Assembly: GCF_000721705.1 (NCBI RefSeq)
Contig: NZ_JOJL01000050.1
Span: 95,729 to 159,728, forward strand
From: Actinoplanes subtropicus
GTDB taxonomy: Bacteria; Actinomycetota; Actinomycetes; Mycobacteriales; Micromonosporaceae
DNA: 64,000 nt
Reading direction: 5' to 3'
Part shown: positions 1 to 8,330 of the stretch, piece after piece
How the letters are laid out: every line of letters begins with the position of its first letter
Numbering within the stretch: the stretch's first letter is position 1
Translations under genes and position numbers: made by a program
Notes under the pieces: generated by a model
The model's input: the letters and a program-made list of their open reading frames with translations, nothing else
What the model was told of the DNA's origin: nothing
Databases searched by the model: none

Positions 1-530
1 GCCGGTACGTACGTGACCACCTCGACGCCGGTCGCGGTCGTCCAGCTGCCGGTGTGCTTCAGCGCGATCTTGGTACCGGCGTCCCAGAGCCGGCGGCCCT
101 CGCCCTGCACCACCGGAAAGATCATGATCCGGTACTCGTCGATCAGGTTGTGCCGGGTCAGGTGGTTGACCAGCGAGGCGCTGCCGTTGATCAGCAGGTT
201 GGCCGGCTCGGTCTTGAGCTTGGCCACCGCGTCGGCCACCTCGCCCGGCAGGAACGTCGCATTCCACTCCGGCTCGGTGAGCGTCGTGGTCGCGACGTGC
301 TTGGGCATCGAGTTCATCTTCACGCCGAAGTCGCCGGTCGCCTCCTCCATCTGCGGCCAGGCGGCCTTGAAGCCCTCGTACGTCTTCCGGCCGAGCAGCA
401 GCGCGTCCGCCTCGGCCAGGTTCCGCGCCTGCCAGTCGGACAGTTCTTCGTTGAAGTACGGCCCGCTCCACGCCGGCTCCTCGAAGACGCCGTCCAGCGT
501 CGTGTACTCGACCGCCACGACCTTGCCCAT
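1..530 (-). CDS. Dihydrofolate reductase-family (RibD C-terminal) protein, 3' end outside window
   Basis: The translation starts MGKVVAVEYTTLDGVFEEP and continues with a LLLGRKTYEGF segment and LLINGSASLVNHL, the pattern of the RibD C-terminal/DHFR-like fold found in many actinobacterial proteins annotated as dihydrofolate reductase family. About 176 residues are visible and the stop codon lies beyond base 1. The ATG at 528-530 is preceded by a purine-rich GGGGGATACGAG stretch. These proteins are probably NADPH-dependent reductases of unknown substrate; true folate reduction is not implied. It is divergent from the MFS transporter and shares a 106 bp intergenic region containing a TTTACC/GGTTAA dyad. 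Family call is confident, function is not. Confidence 0.8.
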   Translation of the reverse strand, partial: MGKVVAVEYTTLDGVFEEPAWSGPYFNEELSDWQARNLAEADALLLGRKTYEGFKAAWPQMEEATGDFGVKMNSMPKHVATTTLTEPEWNATFLPGEVADAVAKLKTEPANLLINGSASLVNHLTRHNLIDEYRIMIFPVVQGEGRRLWDAGTKIALKHTGSWTTATGVEVVTYVP

Positions 531-547
531 CTCGTATCCCCCTTTTG

Positions 548-563
548 TTTACCTATCGGTTAA
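548..563. promoter_or_regulatory. Imperfect palindrome, possible repressor operator
   Basis: TTTACC-TATC-GGTTAA, six-base arms with one mismatch, lies 18 bp upstream of the reductase-like start in the divergent intergenic region. This size and AT-rich core resemble operators of TetR or PadR/MarR-type repressors. No regulator gene is adjacent, so the binding factor is unknown. Confidence 0.35.
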
Positions 564-636
564 TTAGACCCGACCGGGCCTCTCGTCAAGCGGTCTGACA
601 TTCCGTAAGCTGCTCGCTACGGAGAGGAGGCTCTCG

Positions 637-1875
637 ATGGCCCTCACGAGAACAGCCGCGCTCGCCGAGCCCGTCGTCCCGGTCCGGCGCGCCTGGATCG
701 GCCTGCTCTTCGCCGCCAACCTGGGCCTCTGGATGGCGCTGTACACCCCGCTGCAGGTGCTGCTGCCCGAGCAGATCGAGGATCTCGGGGTCGGCCACAA
801 GGAGATCTGGCTCGGCATCGTGACCGGCATCGGCGCGCTCATCGCGGTGGTGGTCAACCCGCTCGCCGGCGCGCTCTCCGACCGCACCCGGCCGCGCATC
901 CTCGGCCGCGAGTACGGCCGGCGGCACATCTGGACCGCGGGCGGCGCACTGCTCGGCTGCGTCTCGCTGCTGGTGCTCGCGGTCGCGCCCAACCTCTTCT
1001 GGGTGACCGTCGGCTGGGGCGCCGCCAACATCGGGCTCAACATCATGCTGGCCACGCTCACCGCCGCGGTCCCCGACCGGGTGCCGGTCGCGCAGCGCGG
1101 CCTGGTCTCCGGCTGGATCGGCATGCCGGTCGCGCTCGGCCTGGTGCTCGGCGCCGTCCTGGTCACCACGGTGGTGACCACCCCGCCGCCGGGCTATCTG
1201 GTCGTCGCGGTCGGGCTGCTCCTGCTGGTCGCGCCGTTCGTGCTGCGGACGCCGGACGACCCGCTCGGCGACGTCGCGGTCCCCCGCTTCAACGTCAAGC
1301 TCGACCTGCGCGGCAACCCCGACTTCGCCTGGGCCTGGATCACCCGGTTCCTGGTCATGCTGGGCAACGCGCTCGGCACGCTCTACCTGCTCTACTTCCT
1401 CACCGACGCGGTCAAGCTGCACGATCCGGACACCGGCCTGCTGTACCTGATCCTGCTGTACACGGTCGGCATGATCGGCACCGCGATGCTCGGCGGCTGG
1501 CTCTCCGACCGGGCCGGCAAGCGCAAGATCTTTGTGATCTGGTCCGGCGTGCTGATCGCGATCGCCGCCACCCTGCTCGGCATCTGGCCCACCTGGCCGG
1601 TCGCCATGGTCGCCTCGGTGCTGTTCGGCGCCGGCTTCGGGGTCTACCTGGCGGTCGACACCGCGCTGGTCACCCAGGTGCTGCCGGCCGCCGCCGACCG
1701 GGCCAAGGACCTGGGCGTCATCAACATCGCGCCGTCCGCGTCGCAGGCGCTCGGCCCGGTGCTCGCCGCCCCGGTCGTCGCATATCTGGGCGGTTATCCG
1801 ACGCTGTTCGCGCTCACCGCCCTCACTACTCTGGCCGGAGCCCTGGCCGTGGTGAAAATCCGTTCTGTCCCGTAA
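637..1875 (+). CDS. MFS transporter
   Basis: 412 residues, the normal length for a 12-helix major facilitator. Hydrophobic helices alternate with short basic loops; the cytoplasmic loop after helix 2 carries PLAGALSDRTRPRILGREYGRR, matching the MFS signature G-x-L-S-D-R-x-x-R-R, and a second copy, GGWLSDRAGKRK, follows at about residue 286, as expected for the duplicated two-domain fold. The ATG is preceded by GAGAGG nine bases upstream. It is a proton-driven or uniport inner-membrane carrier; the substrate cannot be read from the sequence. The stop codon lies at the base of a large nested inverted repeat that separates it from gltX. Confidence 0.88.
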   Translation: MALTRTAALAEPVVPVRRAWIGLLFAANLGLWMALYTPLQVLLPEQIEDLGVGHKEIWLGIVTGIGALIAVVVNPLAGALSDRTRPRILGREYGRRHIWTAGGALLGCVSLLVLAVAPNLFWVTVGWGAANIGLNIMLATLTAAVPDRVPVAQRGLVSGWIGMPVALGLVLGAVLVTTVVTTPPPGYLVVAVGLLLLVAPFVLRTPDDPLGDVAVPRFNVKLDLRGNPDFAWAWITRFLVMLGNALGTLYLLYFLTDAVKLHDPDTGLLYLILLYTVGMIGTAMLGGWLSDRAGKRKIFVIWSGVLIAIAATLLGIWPTWPVAMVASVLFGAGFGVYLAVDTALVTQVLPAAADRAKDLGVINIAPSASQALGPVLAAPVVAYLGGYPTLFALTALTTLAGALAVVKIRSVP

Positions 1876-1985
1876 GGGCTCGTCTTCTGGATTCCGACGG
1901 GCTGCGGCGTGGCCCAGGCGGTGGCTGACGGCGGCCACCGCCTGGGCCTCGCCTCGCTCCCGCGCAATCCAGAAGACGAGCCCTT
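1874..1985. repeat. Nested perfect inverted repeat between MFS gene and gltX
   Basis: Outer arms of 20 bp (1874-1893 and 1966-1985, beginning AAGGGCTCGTCTTCTGG) are perfectly complementary. Inside them a second perfect 15 bp pair lies at 1911-1925 and 1934-1948 (GGCCCAGGCGGTGGC). The left arm includes the last two bases of the MFS stop codon, and the right arm ends 13 bp before the gltX start. RNA from this stretch would fold into a long two-part hairpin. It could be a terminator for the MFS gene, a REP-like mobile palindrome or a structured RNA; there is no U-tract after it. Confidence 0.8.
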
Positions 1986-1998
1986 GTAGTCTGGTCGG

Positions 1999-3405
1999 GT
2001 GACTGTTCGCGTGCGTTTCGCCCCGTCCCCGACCGGCATGTTCCACGTCGGCGGCGCCCGCTCGGCGCTGCAGAACTGGATCTATGCCAAGCAGCACGAC
2101 GGCGTCTTCGTGCTCCGCATCGAGGACACCGACGCCGCCCGGAACCGTCCCGAGTGGACCGAGGGCATTCTCTCCGCGCTCGACTGGATCGGCATCGAGC
2201 GGGGCACCTACGAGGGCCCGTATTACCAGTCGTCGTACGCTGCCGACCACGCCGCCGCGGCGACCCGCCTGTACGGCGAGGGCAAGGCGTACTTCTGCGA
2301 CTGCAAGCGCGAGGACGTGATCGCGCGTACCGGTAACCAGCACACCGGCTACGACGGCTTCTGCCGCGACCGGGGGCTCGGCCCGGGCGAGGGCCGCGCG
2401 CTGCGCTTCCGCACCCCCGACGAGGGCGAGACCGTCGTCGAGGACCTGGTGCGCGGCAAGCCGACCTTCGAGAACAGGCTGATCGAGGATTTCGTCATCG
2501 CCCGCGCCGACGGCTCGCCACTGTTCCTGCTGGCCAACGTCGTCGACGACATGACCATGGGGATCACCCACGTGATCCGCGCCGAGGAGCACCTGCCCAA
2601 CACCCCCAAGCAGCAGTTGCTGTGGGAGGCGCTGGGCCACACCCCGCCGGTCTGGGCGCACGTCCCGGTCATCGTCAACGAGAAGCGGCAGAAGCTCTCC
2701 AAGCGCCGCGACAAGGTCGCCCTGGAGTCGTACCGCGACGAGGGCTACCTGGCCGCCGCGATGAAAAACTACCTGATGCTGCTCGGCTGGGCACCGTCCG
2801 GCGACCGCGAGATCGTGCCCTGGTCGGTGATCGAGACCGAGTACCGCCTGGAGGACGTCAACCACGCGTCCGCGTTCTTCGACATCAAGAAACTGCGGGC
2901 GTTCAACGGCGACTACATCCGCGCGCTCGCCCCCGACGAGTTCGCCGCGGTCTGCGCGCCCTGGCTGACCGGCACCGAGACGATCCCGGCCCCGCCGTGG
3001 GATCCGGCCGCCTTCGACATTCAGGCCTTCACCGCGGTCGCGCCGCTCGCGCAGACGCGGATTGCGGTGCTGTCCGAGATCGTCGACTACGTCGATTTCC
3101 TCTTCCTCGACGAGCCGGCCCGCGACGAGGCCTCCTGGGCCAAGGCGATGAAGGGGGACGCCGCCGAGATCCTGGCGGCGACGGCCACCGCGTTCGAGGC
3201 GCTCGAGGTGTGGGCGGCCGAGCCGCTGAAGGCCGCGCTCGAGGAGGTCGGCCTGGCCCGCGAGCTCAAGCTCGGCAAGACTCAGGCACCCGTTCGGGTG
3301 GCGGTCACCGGCCGCTCGGTCGGCCTGCCGCTCTTCGAGTCCATCGAGGTTCTCGGCCGGGAGCGCACGCTGCGTCGGTTGCGCTCGGCGTTGGATTCCT
3401 TGTGA
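1999..3405 (+). CDS. gltX: Glutamyl-tRNA synthetase
   Basis: 468 residues, class I aminoacyl-tRNA synthetase that charges tRNA-Glu in the cytosol. The N-terminus [17 protein letters not shown] carries the HIGH-type motif (here HVGG), RIEDTD follows, and [13 protein letters not shown] contains the KLSKR ATP-binding loop. The C-terminal half is the helical anticodon-binding domain. The GTG start is chosen because it gives the conserved [13 protein letters not shown] start; no clear Shine-Dalgarno precedes it and a leaderless transcript is possible. A hairpin lies directly after the stop codon. Confidence 0.97.
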   Translation: MTVRVRFAPSPTGMFHVGGARSALQNWIYAKQHDGVFVLRIEDTDAARNRPEWTEGILSALDWIGIERGTYEGPYYQSSYAADHAAAATRLYGEGKAYFCDCKREDVIARTGNQHTGYDGFCRDRGLGPGEGRALRFRTPDEGETVVEDLVRGKPTFENRLIEDFVIARADGSPLFLLANVVDDMTMGITHVIRAEEHLPNTPKQQLLWEALGHTPPVWAHVPVIVNEKRQKLSKRRDKVALESYRDEGYLAAAMKNYLMLLGWAPSGDREIVPWSVIETEYRLEDVNHASAFFDIKKLRAFNGDYIRALAPDEFAAVCAPWLTGTETIPAPPWDPAAFDIQAFTAVAPLAQTRIAVLSEIVDYVDFLFLDEPARDEASWAKAMKGDAAEILAATATAFEALEVWAAEPLKAALEEVGLARELKLGKTQAPVRVAVTGRSVGLPLFESIEVLGRERTLRRLRSALDSL

Positions 3406-3408
3406 GTA

Positions 3409-3430
3409 CGGGGTGACGTCGCTCACCCCG
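3409..3430 (+). terminator. Probable gltX terminator hairpin
   Basis: Perfect arms CGGGGTGA (3409-3416) and TCACCCCG (3423-3430) with a six-base loop begin three bases after the gltX stop codon and are followed by AAAACG. There is no T-run, which is common for actinobacterial terminators. The remaining sequence to the next gene holds another short dyad, CGGCCG-N8-CGGCCG near 3571, and no other gene that I can support. Confidence 0.55.
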
Positions 3431-3747
3431 AAAACGTTGCTCGCGGTCGCTAATTTTTCGCCTTTATCGCATTCGACGCGCGGGGCGCCATCGCTTGCCG
3501 TCGTTCCGGTAACGAAACCCGCTGAGCGGGTGACCAGGCCCCCAAGAGCTTGAGCTGACTGGGTACTATTCGGCCGCTGATCAACGGCCGTAGTCGCCAC
3601 GTCAGTCATCCCAGATGGCTCCAATTCGTCCGGCGCGAGATGCGCGTGGGCGATTGTCCGGGAAGGCTGAGGGTGCCGCGGCCGTGCCGCGAGTCACCGC
3701 CGCGGCGCGCGAAGCCATGTCCACCACGGGGCGGGGAGGCCGGGACG

Positions 3748-4407
3748 ATGGTTCGAGGGGCGATAACACGCATCTGGTCGGCGGCCGGCGCGATCGCCGT
3801 GGCCGCCGCGCTGATCCTGGGGGCCGCCCCGGCGGCGCACGCGGCGCCGAAAGCTCCGCCCAAGCCGACCAGCATCCAGATCAAGGGCAAGGGCATTCCC
3901 GGTACGTTGATCGTCGAGCCGTCCGACGGCACCCGCCTCTTCGACGCGCTGCTCGCCGAGGTCAACTGGATGTACACGGCCAAGCCGCTGACCACCGCGC
4001 CCAAGGCGGACAAGCTTGGTCCGAAATACACGCTGACCGTGCTGGTCAAGAGCGCCCCGGTGCAGTTCTACGACCTGTACCCGGAGGCGGCCGGCGGCCC
4101 GCGCGCGCACCGCCCGTCCGGGGAGCCGGGCGCCAGCAAGCCCGAGGGCTGGTTCTACGGGCGGCTCACCATGGGCGAGACGCTGCGGCTGAGCGGCGTC
4201 CCGCTGCAGGCGAAACCGGACGTGATCAACGGCGGCATCGGCGGCGGCGCGGGCGAGAACATCAAGGTCGACGACCTCGACCCGGTCGCCGGGGTGAACA
4301 GCTTCCTCGGCCGCATGCGCGACCTGCTCCTGCTCAACGGCGCGGTGCTGATCGTCATCCTGTTCGGCCTGGCCGGCATGGCGTTCCTGATCCGCCGCAA
4401 GATCTGA
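3748..4407 (+). CDS. Secreted protein with C-terminal membrane anchor, unknown function
   Basis: 219 residues. The start at 3748 gives MVRGAITRIWSAAGAI, a basic n-region followed by a hydrophobic stretch and an AHAAP cleavage site, a typical Sec signal peptide; GGGGAGG upstream is a good ribosome site. Starting further upstream would add a non-signal basic peptide. The mature part has KPTSIQIKGKGI and runs to a C-terminal hydrophobic helix (LLLLNGAVLIVILFGLAGMA) ending in FLIRRKI, so the protein is anchored in the membrane with its bulk outside. No enzyme motif is visible. The last 20 bases of the gene, including the stop, are duplicated just downstream. Confidence 0.75.
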   Translation: MVRGAITRIWSAAGAIAVAAALILGAAPAAHAAPKAPPKPTSIQIKGKGIPGTLIVEPSDGTRLFDALLAEVNWMYTAKPLTTAPKADKLGPKYTLTVLVKSAPVQFYDLYPEAAGGPRAHRPSGEPGASKPEGWFYGRLTMGETLRLSGVPLQAKPDVINGGIGGGAGENIKVDDLDPVAGVNSFLGRMRDLLLLNGAVLIVILFGLAGMAFLIRRKI

Positions 4408-4434
4408 GCGCGCCCCGCCGCAAGATCTGAGCGC
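4392..4434. repeat. Short tandem duplication over a stop codon
   Basis: CCGCCGCAAGATCTGAGCGC occurs at 4392-4411 and again at 4415-4434. The first copy encodes the last residues and stop of the upstream gene; the second lies outside it. It looks like a recent slippage duplication. Confidence 0.8.
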
Positions 4435-4532
4435 ACCACGCGGGACAGCCCGGCGGCCGCGCGCGGAGGGTGACCAACGACGGCGCGAGGCGCAGCAGCG
4501 GGGACCTGTCTGACCCGTACGATATAGCGGTT

Positions 4533-5321
4533 TTAGTCGTTTTCGGACGGTACGGGGACCTTGAAGGCCGGGCACGCCCCGGAGGACGGGCCGAAGCAGT
4601 CCTCGTTCCTGCCGAACGCGTCGAACAGGCGGCCGCCGGTGGCGACCTGCTCGATCTGCGCCCCGGTCAGGCCCGGCTTACCGGCCGCCGCGTCGGCACC
4701 GCCTCGCTCGCCGGTGGCCATCAGCGCGATCGTGCGGCCGTCCGAGAGTCGCCGCGCGATCGTCTGGTGCACCTGCCAGTCGTGGTCCGTCTCGTCGTCG
4801 TAGCGCACGTATTCCACGCCGGCCGGCGCCCACTCGACCGTGGCGCACCGGTGCGGCGCGGCCAGCACCGGGAAGCACAGGCCCTGGCCGGTGGCGTAGA
4901 CGGCGACCGCCACCGTGCCCCGCGGCGTGCCGTCCTGGTCGGTCACCGAGTACTGCCGCCAGCCGTTGCCGCGCTCCGGCGGGCGCGGGTAGATGTGCTC
5001 CTTCCGGCCGTTGACCAGCGGCGCGAGCAGGCCGAGCACCGGATCGGCGACGGTCGACGGCATCGGCGCCGGCGTCGAACGGGCCGCGACGCGGGGTGAC
5101 GCGGCCGGCCCGGTCCGGCTCGCCGTCGGCATCAGCGTGCTGGTCAGCGCGTAGCCGGCCGCCGCGATCACCGCGACCACCGCCAGGCCGCCCGCGATCA
5201 GGGCGTGAATGCGGCGGCGGTGCAGCCGGTCGGCGCGGCGGAAGATCTCGTCGATCTCGTCGCCGATCGCCGGCTCGCCGTCGAGGACGTGCTCGAGGAG
5301 CCGGCTCAGCGGCTGCGTCAT
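4533..5321 (-). CDS. Single-pass membrane protein, probable partner of the adjacent sigma factor
   Basis: 262 residues from an ATG that overlaps the stop of the upstream sigma-factor gene (ATGA). Residues 1-35 are acidic and cytoplasmic (LEHVLDGEPAIGDEIDEIFRRADRLHRRR), residues about 40-60 form one transmembrane helix (ALIAGGLAVVAVIAAAGYAL), and about 200 residues lie outside, rich in Pro, Ala and Thr near the membrane. No zinc-binding HxxxCxxC motif of classical anti-sigma factors is visible. Translational coupling to a SigE-family sigma gene is the usual layout for a membrane sensor or anti-sigma factor, but that role is inferred from context. Confidence 0.7.
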   Translation of the reverse strand: MTQPLSRLLEHVLDGEPAIGDEIDEIFRRADRLHRRRIHALIAGGLAVVAVIAAAGYALTSTLMPTASRTGPAASPRVAARSTPAPMPSTVADPVLGLLAPLVNGRKEHIYPRPPERGNGWRQYSVTDQDGTPRGTVAVAVYATGQGLCFPVLAAPHRCATVEWAPAGVEYVRYDDETDHDWQVHQTIARRLSDGRTIALMATGERGGADAAAGKPGLTGAQIEQVATGGRLFDAFGRNEDCFGPSSGACPAFKVPVPSEND

Positions 5322-5794
5322 CGGGCCAGCGCCGTTCGCGAGTCGGCCAGCAACTGCTCGAGCGCGGCCAGCCCGGCCCGCTCGTAGGCGTCCACCCGCT
5401 CGTCGTCGAGGTCGAGCATGGCGCCGACGGCGTCCACGTCGAAGCCGTCCCAGTGCCGCAGCACCAGCACCGCCCGGCAGCGCGGGGCCAGCTTGTGCAG
5501 CGCGTCGAGCACCAGGATCGACTCGGCCGCGACGCCTTCGGCGCCGGCCGCGGCCACGAAGACGTGCTCGCGACGGCGGTTGCGGCGGCGGCAGGCCTCC
5601 ATCAGATCCGCGTACGCGTAGACGTCGGCGTCCGCGACCGCGCCGCGCCGGGTCCCGTCCACCACCCGGGCCAGGCAGGCCTCGGTGAGCTCGGTGGCCA
5701 GGTCCCAGTCGCCGCACATCAGGAACGCCGAACGGCGCAGGCTCGGGAGGCGGCTGGTCACGTACTCGCGCAGACCATCATCGTCGCCGGACAT
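5318..5794 (-). CDS. SigE-family ECF-like sigma factor with degenerate region 4
   Basis: 158 residues. The start at 5794 (MSGDDDGLREYV) has AAAGGGA five bases upstream. LRRSAFLMCGDWDLATELTEACLARV is sigma region 2 in the form seen in the actinobacterial SigE family (FLLCGDWHLAEDL). Region 4 is recognisable (LHKLAPRCRAVLVLRHWDGF) but its helix-turn-helix, VGAMLDLDDERVDAYERAGL, departs from the usual VKSRxSRAL pattern, so promoter -35 recognition may be altered. It heads a two-gene operon with the membrane protein downstream. Confidence 0.75.
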   Translation of the reverse strand: MSGDDDGLREYVTSRLPSLRRSAFLMCGDWDLATELTEACLARVVDGTRRGAVADADVYAYADLMEACRRRNRRREHVFVAAAGAEGVAAESILVLDALHKLAPRCRAVLVLRHWDGFDVDAVGAMLDLDDERVDAYERAGLAALEQLLADSRTALAR

Positions 5795-5840
5795 AGTCCC
5801 TTTATAGGAAAATATGCCTACGAGCACGTATGAATCGCCA

Positions 5841-6449
5841 TCACGTCGCCCGGACGGCGACCTCCACCAGGCGTACGAGATCGGCCAGGTCCGCCTCGAA
5901 CTCGCGCTCGGCCACCTCCCCGCGCGGCGCGGCCGGCAGCCCGCCGGTGACCTCGCCGGTCGCGTAGCCCAGCAGGAAGGCGCAGATCATCCGGGAGAGC
6001 CGGGGAGTCCGGTCGCCGGGCACGCCCGCGTCGTGCAGGATCCCGCGCAGCGCCGCGGTCAGCCAGGACGCCGAGGCGCCCGCCGCCGAGCGGTTGAGCA
6101 GCAGCGGGAAGGCGCCGGGATGGGCGTACGCGAGCCGGCGCACGGCCCGGCCGAGCGCGTGCAGCCGCCGGCGCCAGTCGCCGTCGCCCTCCTCGAGGGT
6201 CGTGCCCAGTTCCTGGTGCAGCAGGTCGACCAGCCCGTCCAGCAGCGCGTCCTTGCCACCCACGTACGGGTAGAGCGCCATCGAGGTCAGCCCGACCCGT
6301 TCGGCGACCGCGCGCATCGACATGGCGGCCAGGCCACGCTCGTCGACCAGCGCGAGCGCCTGGTCCAGGATCAGCCGTCTCTTGTCGTCCACAACCTCAC
6401 CGTGTCGGGGTCGAGCCCCGGCTTTCCCGGGACGCGCCGGGCGGCTCAC
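5841..6449 (-). CDS. TetR-family transcriptional regulator
   Basis: About 202 residues. The N-terminal HTH is clear: ILDQALALVDERGLAAMSMRAVAERVGLTSMALYPYVGGKDALLDGL. The C-terminal part (WRRRLHALGRAVRRLAYAHPGAFPLL) is a TetR_C_1-type ligand domain as in actinobacterial regulators related to TetR. The GTG at 6449 gives the longest reading; a GTG about 19 codons later (VVDDKRR) is also possible because neither has ideal Shine-Dalgarno spacing. Target genes are unknown; neighbours are a sigma operon and a small divergent-looking gene. Confidence 0.85.
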   Translation of the reverse strand: MSRPARPGKAGARPRHGEVVDDKRRLILDQALALVDERGLAAMSMRAVAERVGLTSMALYPYVGGKDALLDGLVDLLHQELGTTLEEGDGDWRRRLHALGRAVRRLAYAHPGAFPLLLNRSAAGASASWLTAALRGILHDAGVPGDRTPRLSRMICAFLLGYATGEVTGGLPAAPRGEVAEREFEADLADLVRLVEVAVRAT

Positions 6450-6473
6450 TCCGTCGGGTGAGCCCGGGTGAGC

Positions 6474-6698
6474 TCAGCACCAGCGGCCCGGGGGACGGCC
6501 GCGGCCGGCCGCCCGCCGACGCGGGCGCACGGCGCCGTGCAGATGAGCGCCCGCCCATCCACGCAGCTGCGTACGGCAGCCCATCCGGCTCGGTCCGGGC
6601 TCCGGCTCGTCCTCGACGGCCGCGGTGGCCATCGGCGGTGCGTCCTCGAGCGCTGGATCGACGTCGGCGCCCAACGGCACGTCGTCCCGTTCCGTCAT
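6474..6698 (-). CDS. Small acidic-to-basic hypothetical protein, 74 aa
   Basis: ATG at 6698 has a strong GGGGGAGG site six bases upstream, which is the main support. The first half is acidic (MTERDDVPLGADVDPALEDA) and the second half is Arg-rich (LHGAVRPRRRAAGRGRPPGRW). No domain is recognised. The Arg/Gly/Pro-rich tail is also what noncoding GC-rich DNA produces, so the gene may be spurious or shorter. Confidence 0.4.
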   Translation of the reverse strand: MTERDDVPLGADVDPALEDAPPMATAAVEDEPEPGPSRMGCRTQLRGWAGAHLHGAVRPRRRAAGRGRPPGRWC

Positions 6699-6985
6699 CT
6701 CGCCTCCCCCAACTTCACGCGGTCTCACATCGGCAGCGCCGCCCCCGGCTTTACCCCTCGCGGAAGGGTGAGCCCGGCAACGCTAATGCGCAACCATGCC
6801 AGGTCACCGACCGAAATCGCGGGAGGGGCGCACCGCTATCCCGGCAATTACCCCGAATCGGTACATATACCCCGTCCATACCTCCCATATGCCCCGTGAC
6901 CTGCGGAGTTGGGTCGGGCTGGGCGGAATCGGCCGAAGAGTTCCGGAACCGGCGCCCCGTGCCGCGACGTGGCACGCTGTGCTGC

Positions 6986-8188
6986 GTGGCAGAGAGCGTA
7001 CGACCCTCCGGGACGGGGACGGCCAAGCCCCCGCTCGCCGCCACGCTGCGCCGCATCGAGCGCACGGCCGGGTCGCTCGCCAGCTCGGCGGTGGCCCGGA
7101 TGGACGAGACGCTCCCCTGGTTCCGCGCTCTGCCCGCCGACCAGCGCTCCTGGGTCATGCTGGTCGCCCAGGCCGGCGTCCGCTCGCTGGTCGAGTGGCT
7201 GCGCTCGGGCGGCACCATGGCCACCACCACCCAGGAGATCTCCGACGAGGTGTTCGCGGCCGCGCCCCGCGCGCTGGCCCGCTCGATCACGCTGACCCAG
7301 GCGGTCCAGCTGATCAAGGTGACCATCGACGTCGCCGAGTCCGAGGTCGGCAACCTGGCCGCGGCCGGCGAGGAGGAGGCGCTGCTGCAGGCGATCCTCC
7401 GCTACTCCCGGGAGATCGCCTTCTCCGCCGCCCGGGTGTACGCCCGGGCCGCCGAGTCCCGCGGCGCCTGGGACGCCCGCCTGCAGGCCATGCTGGTCGA
7501 CGCCCTGCTCCGCGGCGACTCCTCAGATGTGCTGGCCAGCCGGGCCGCGGCGCTGGGCTGGGCGGACGCTCCCCCGGTCGCGGTGGTGGTGGGCCGTTCG
7601 CCGGGCGGCGACCTGACCTCGGTGCTGCACGTCGTCTACCGGGCCGCCCGCCGGGCCCGGCTCGAGGTGATCGGCGGCGTGCACGGCGACCGGCTGGTCG
7701 TGGTGATGGGCGGGGTGACCGACCCGGCCGCCGGCGCCGCCGCGCTCGCCCCCAGCTTCGGCGAGGGCCCGATCGTGGTCGGCCCGGCGGTGCCCTCGCT
7801 CGACCAGGCCACCGAGTCGGCCCGGGCCGCGCTGGCCGGGTTCCGGGCGGCCGGCGCCTGGCCCGGCGTGCCCAGCCCGGTGGCCGCCGACGACCTGCTG
7901 CCCGAGCGGACGCTGGCCGGGGACATGGTGGCCCGCCGTACGCTCCGGCACGACGTCTACGGCGCACTCAGCAAGGCCGGCGGCGGCCTGCTGGAGACCC
8001 TTGACGCGTTCTTCGCGGCCGGCGGGGTGCTGGAGAGCGCCGCCCGGGAGCTCTACGTCCACCCGAACACCGTGCGCTACCGGCTCAAACGCGTCGCCGA
8101 GGTGACCGGCCTGTCCCCGCTCGACGGCCGGGACGCGTTCGCGCTGCGGCTAGCCATGACGATCGGGCGGCTCGACCCTGCGAGCTAA
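6986..8188 (+). CDS. fasR: FasR-type PucR/CdaR-family regulator of fatty-acid synthesis
   Basis: 400 residues from a GTG giving MAESVRPSGTGTAKPPLAATLRR. The N-terminal half is helical, and the C-terminus ends in the PucR-type helix-turn-helix LESAARELYVHPNTVRYRLKRVAEVTGLSPLDGRDAFALRLA. In Streptomyces coelicolor the regulator FasR (SCO2386) lies directly upstream of fabD-fabH-acpP-fabF and activates that operon; the same order is seen here, with 142 bp before fabD. I therefore call it the FasR orthologue by domain and synteny. A palindrome in the fabD upstream region is a candidate binding site. Confidence 0.9.
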   Translation: MAESVRPSGTGTAKPPLAATLRRIERTAGSLASSAVARMDETLPWFRALPADQRSWVMLVAQAGVRSLVEWLRSGGTMATTTQEISDEVFAAAPRALARSITLTQAVQLIKVTIDVAESEVGNLAAAGEEEALLQAILRYSREIAFSAARVYARAAESRGAWDARLQAMLVDALLRGDSSDVLASRAAALGWADAPPVAVVVGRSPGGDLTSVLHVVYRAARRARLEVIGGVHGDRLVVVMGGVTDPAAGAAALAPSFGEGPIVVGPAVPSLDQATESARAALAGFRAAGAWPGVPSPVAADDLLPERTLAGDMVARRTLRHDVYGALSKAGGGLLETLDAFFAAGGVLESAARELYVHPNTVRYRLKRVAEVTGLSPLDGRDAFALRLAMTIGRLDPAS

Positions 8189-8235
8189 ATCACCCGGCGC
8201 ACTCGCGTTTCCGGTCCGTACAAATGGGGCTTAAT

Positions 8236-8272
8236 GGGGGTCGTTTTGTAGGATCCCTACAACGGGGGTCGT
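8236..8272 (+). promoter_or_regulatory. Palindrome flanked by direct repeats upstream of fabD, candidate FasR site
   Basis: TTGTAGG-ATC-CCTACAA (8246-8262) has perfect seven-base arms. It is flanked by two copies of GGGGGTCGT (8236-8244 and 8264-8272) exactly 28 bp apart. It sits 69 bp before the fabD start. FasR is known to bind the fabD promoter region in S. coelicolor; assigning this palindrome to FasR is inference. Confidence 0.55.
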
Positions 8273-8330
8273 AGGGTTTCGTTGCCGCCGTGCACCCCGC
8301 CAGCCCGCCGCATCCGGAAGAGTCAGAACC

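Noticed and set aside
586..3624. Minus-strand open frame of about 1000 codons across the MFS and gltX genes
   Set aside because: It is antisense to two well-supported genes, Arg/Gly/Asp-rich and without ribosome site; a GC-rich shadow.
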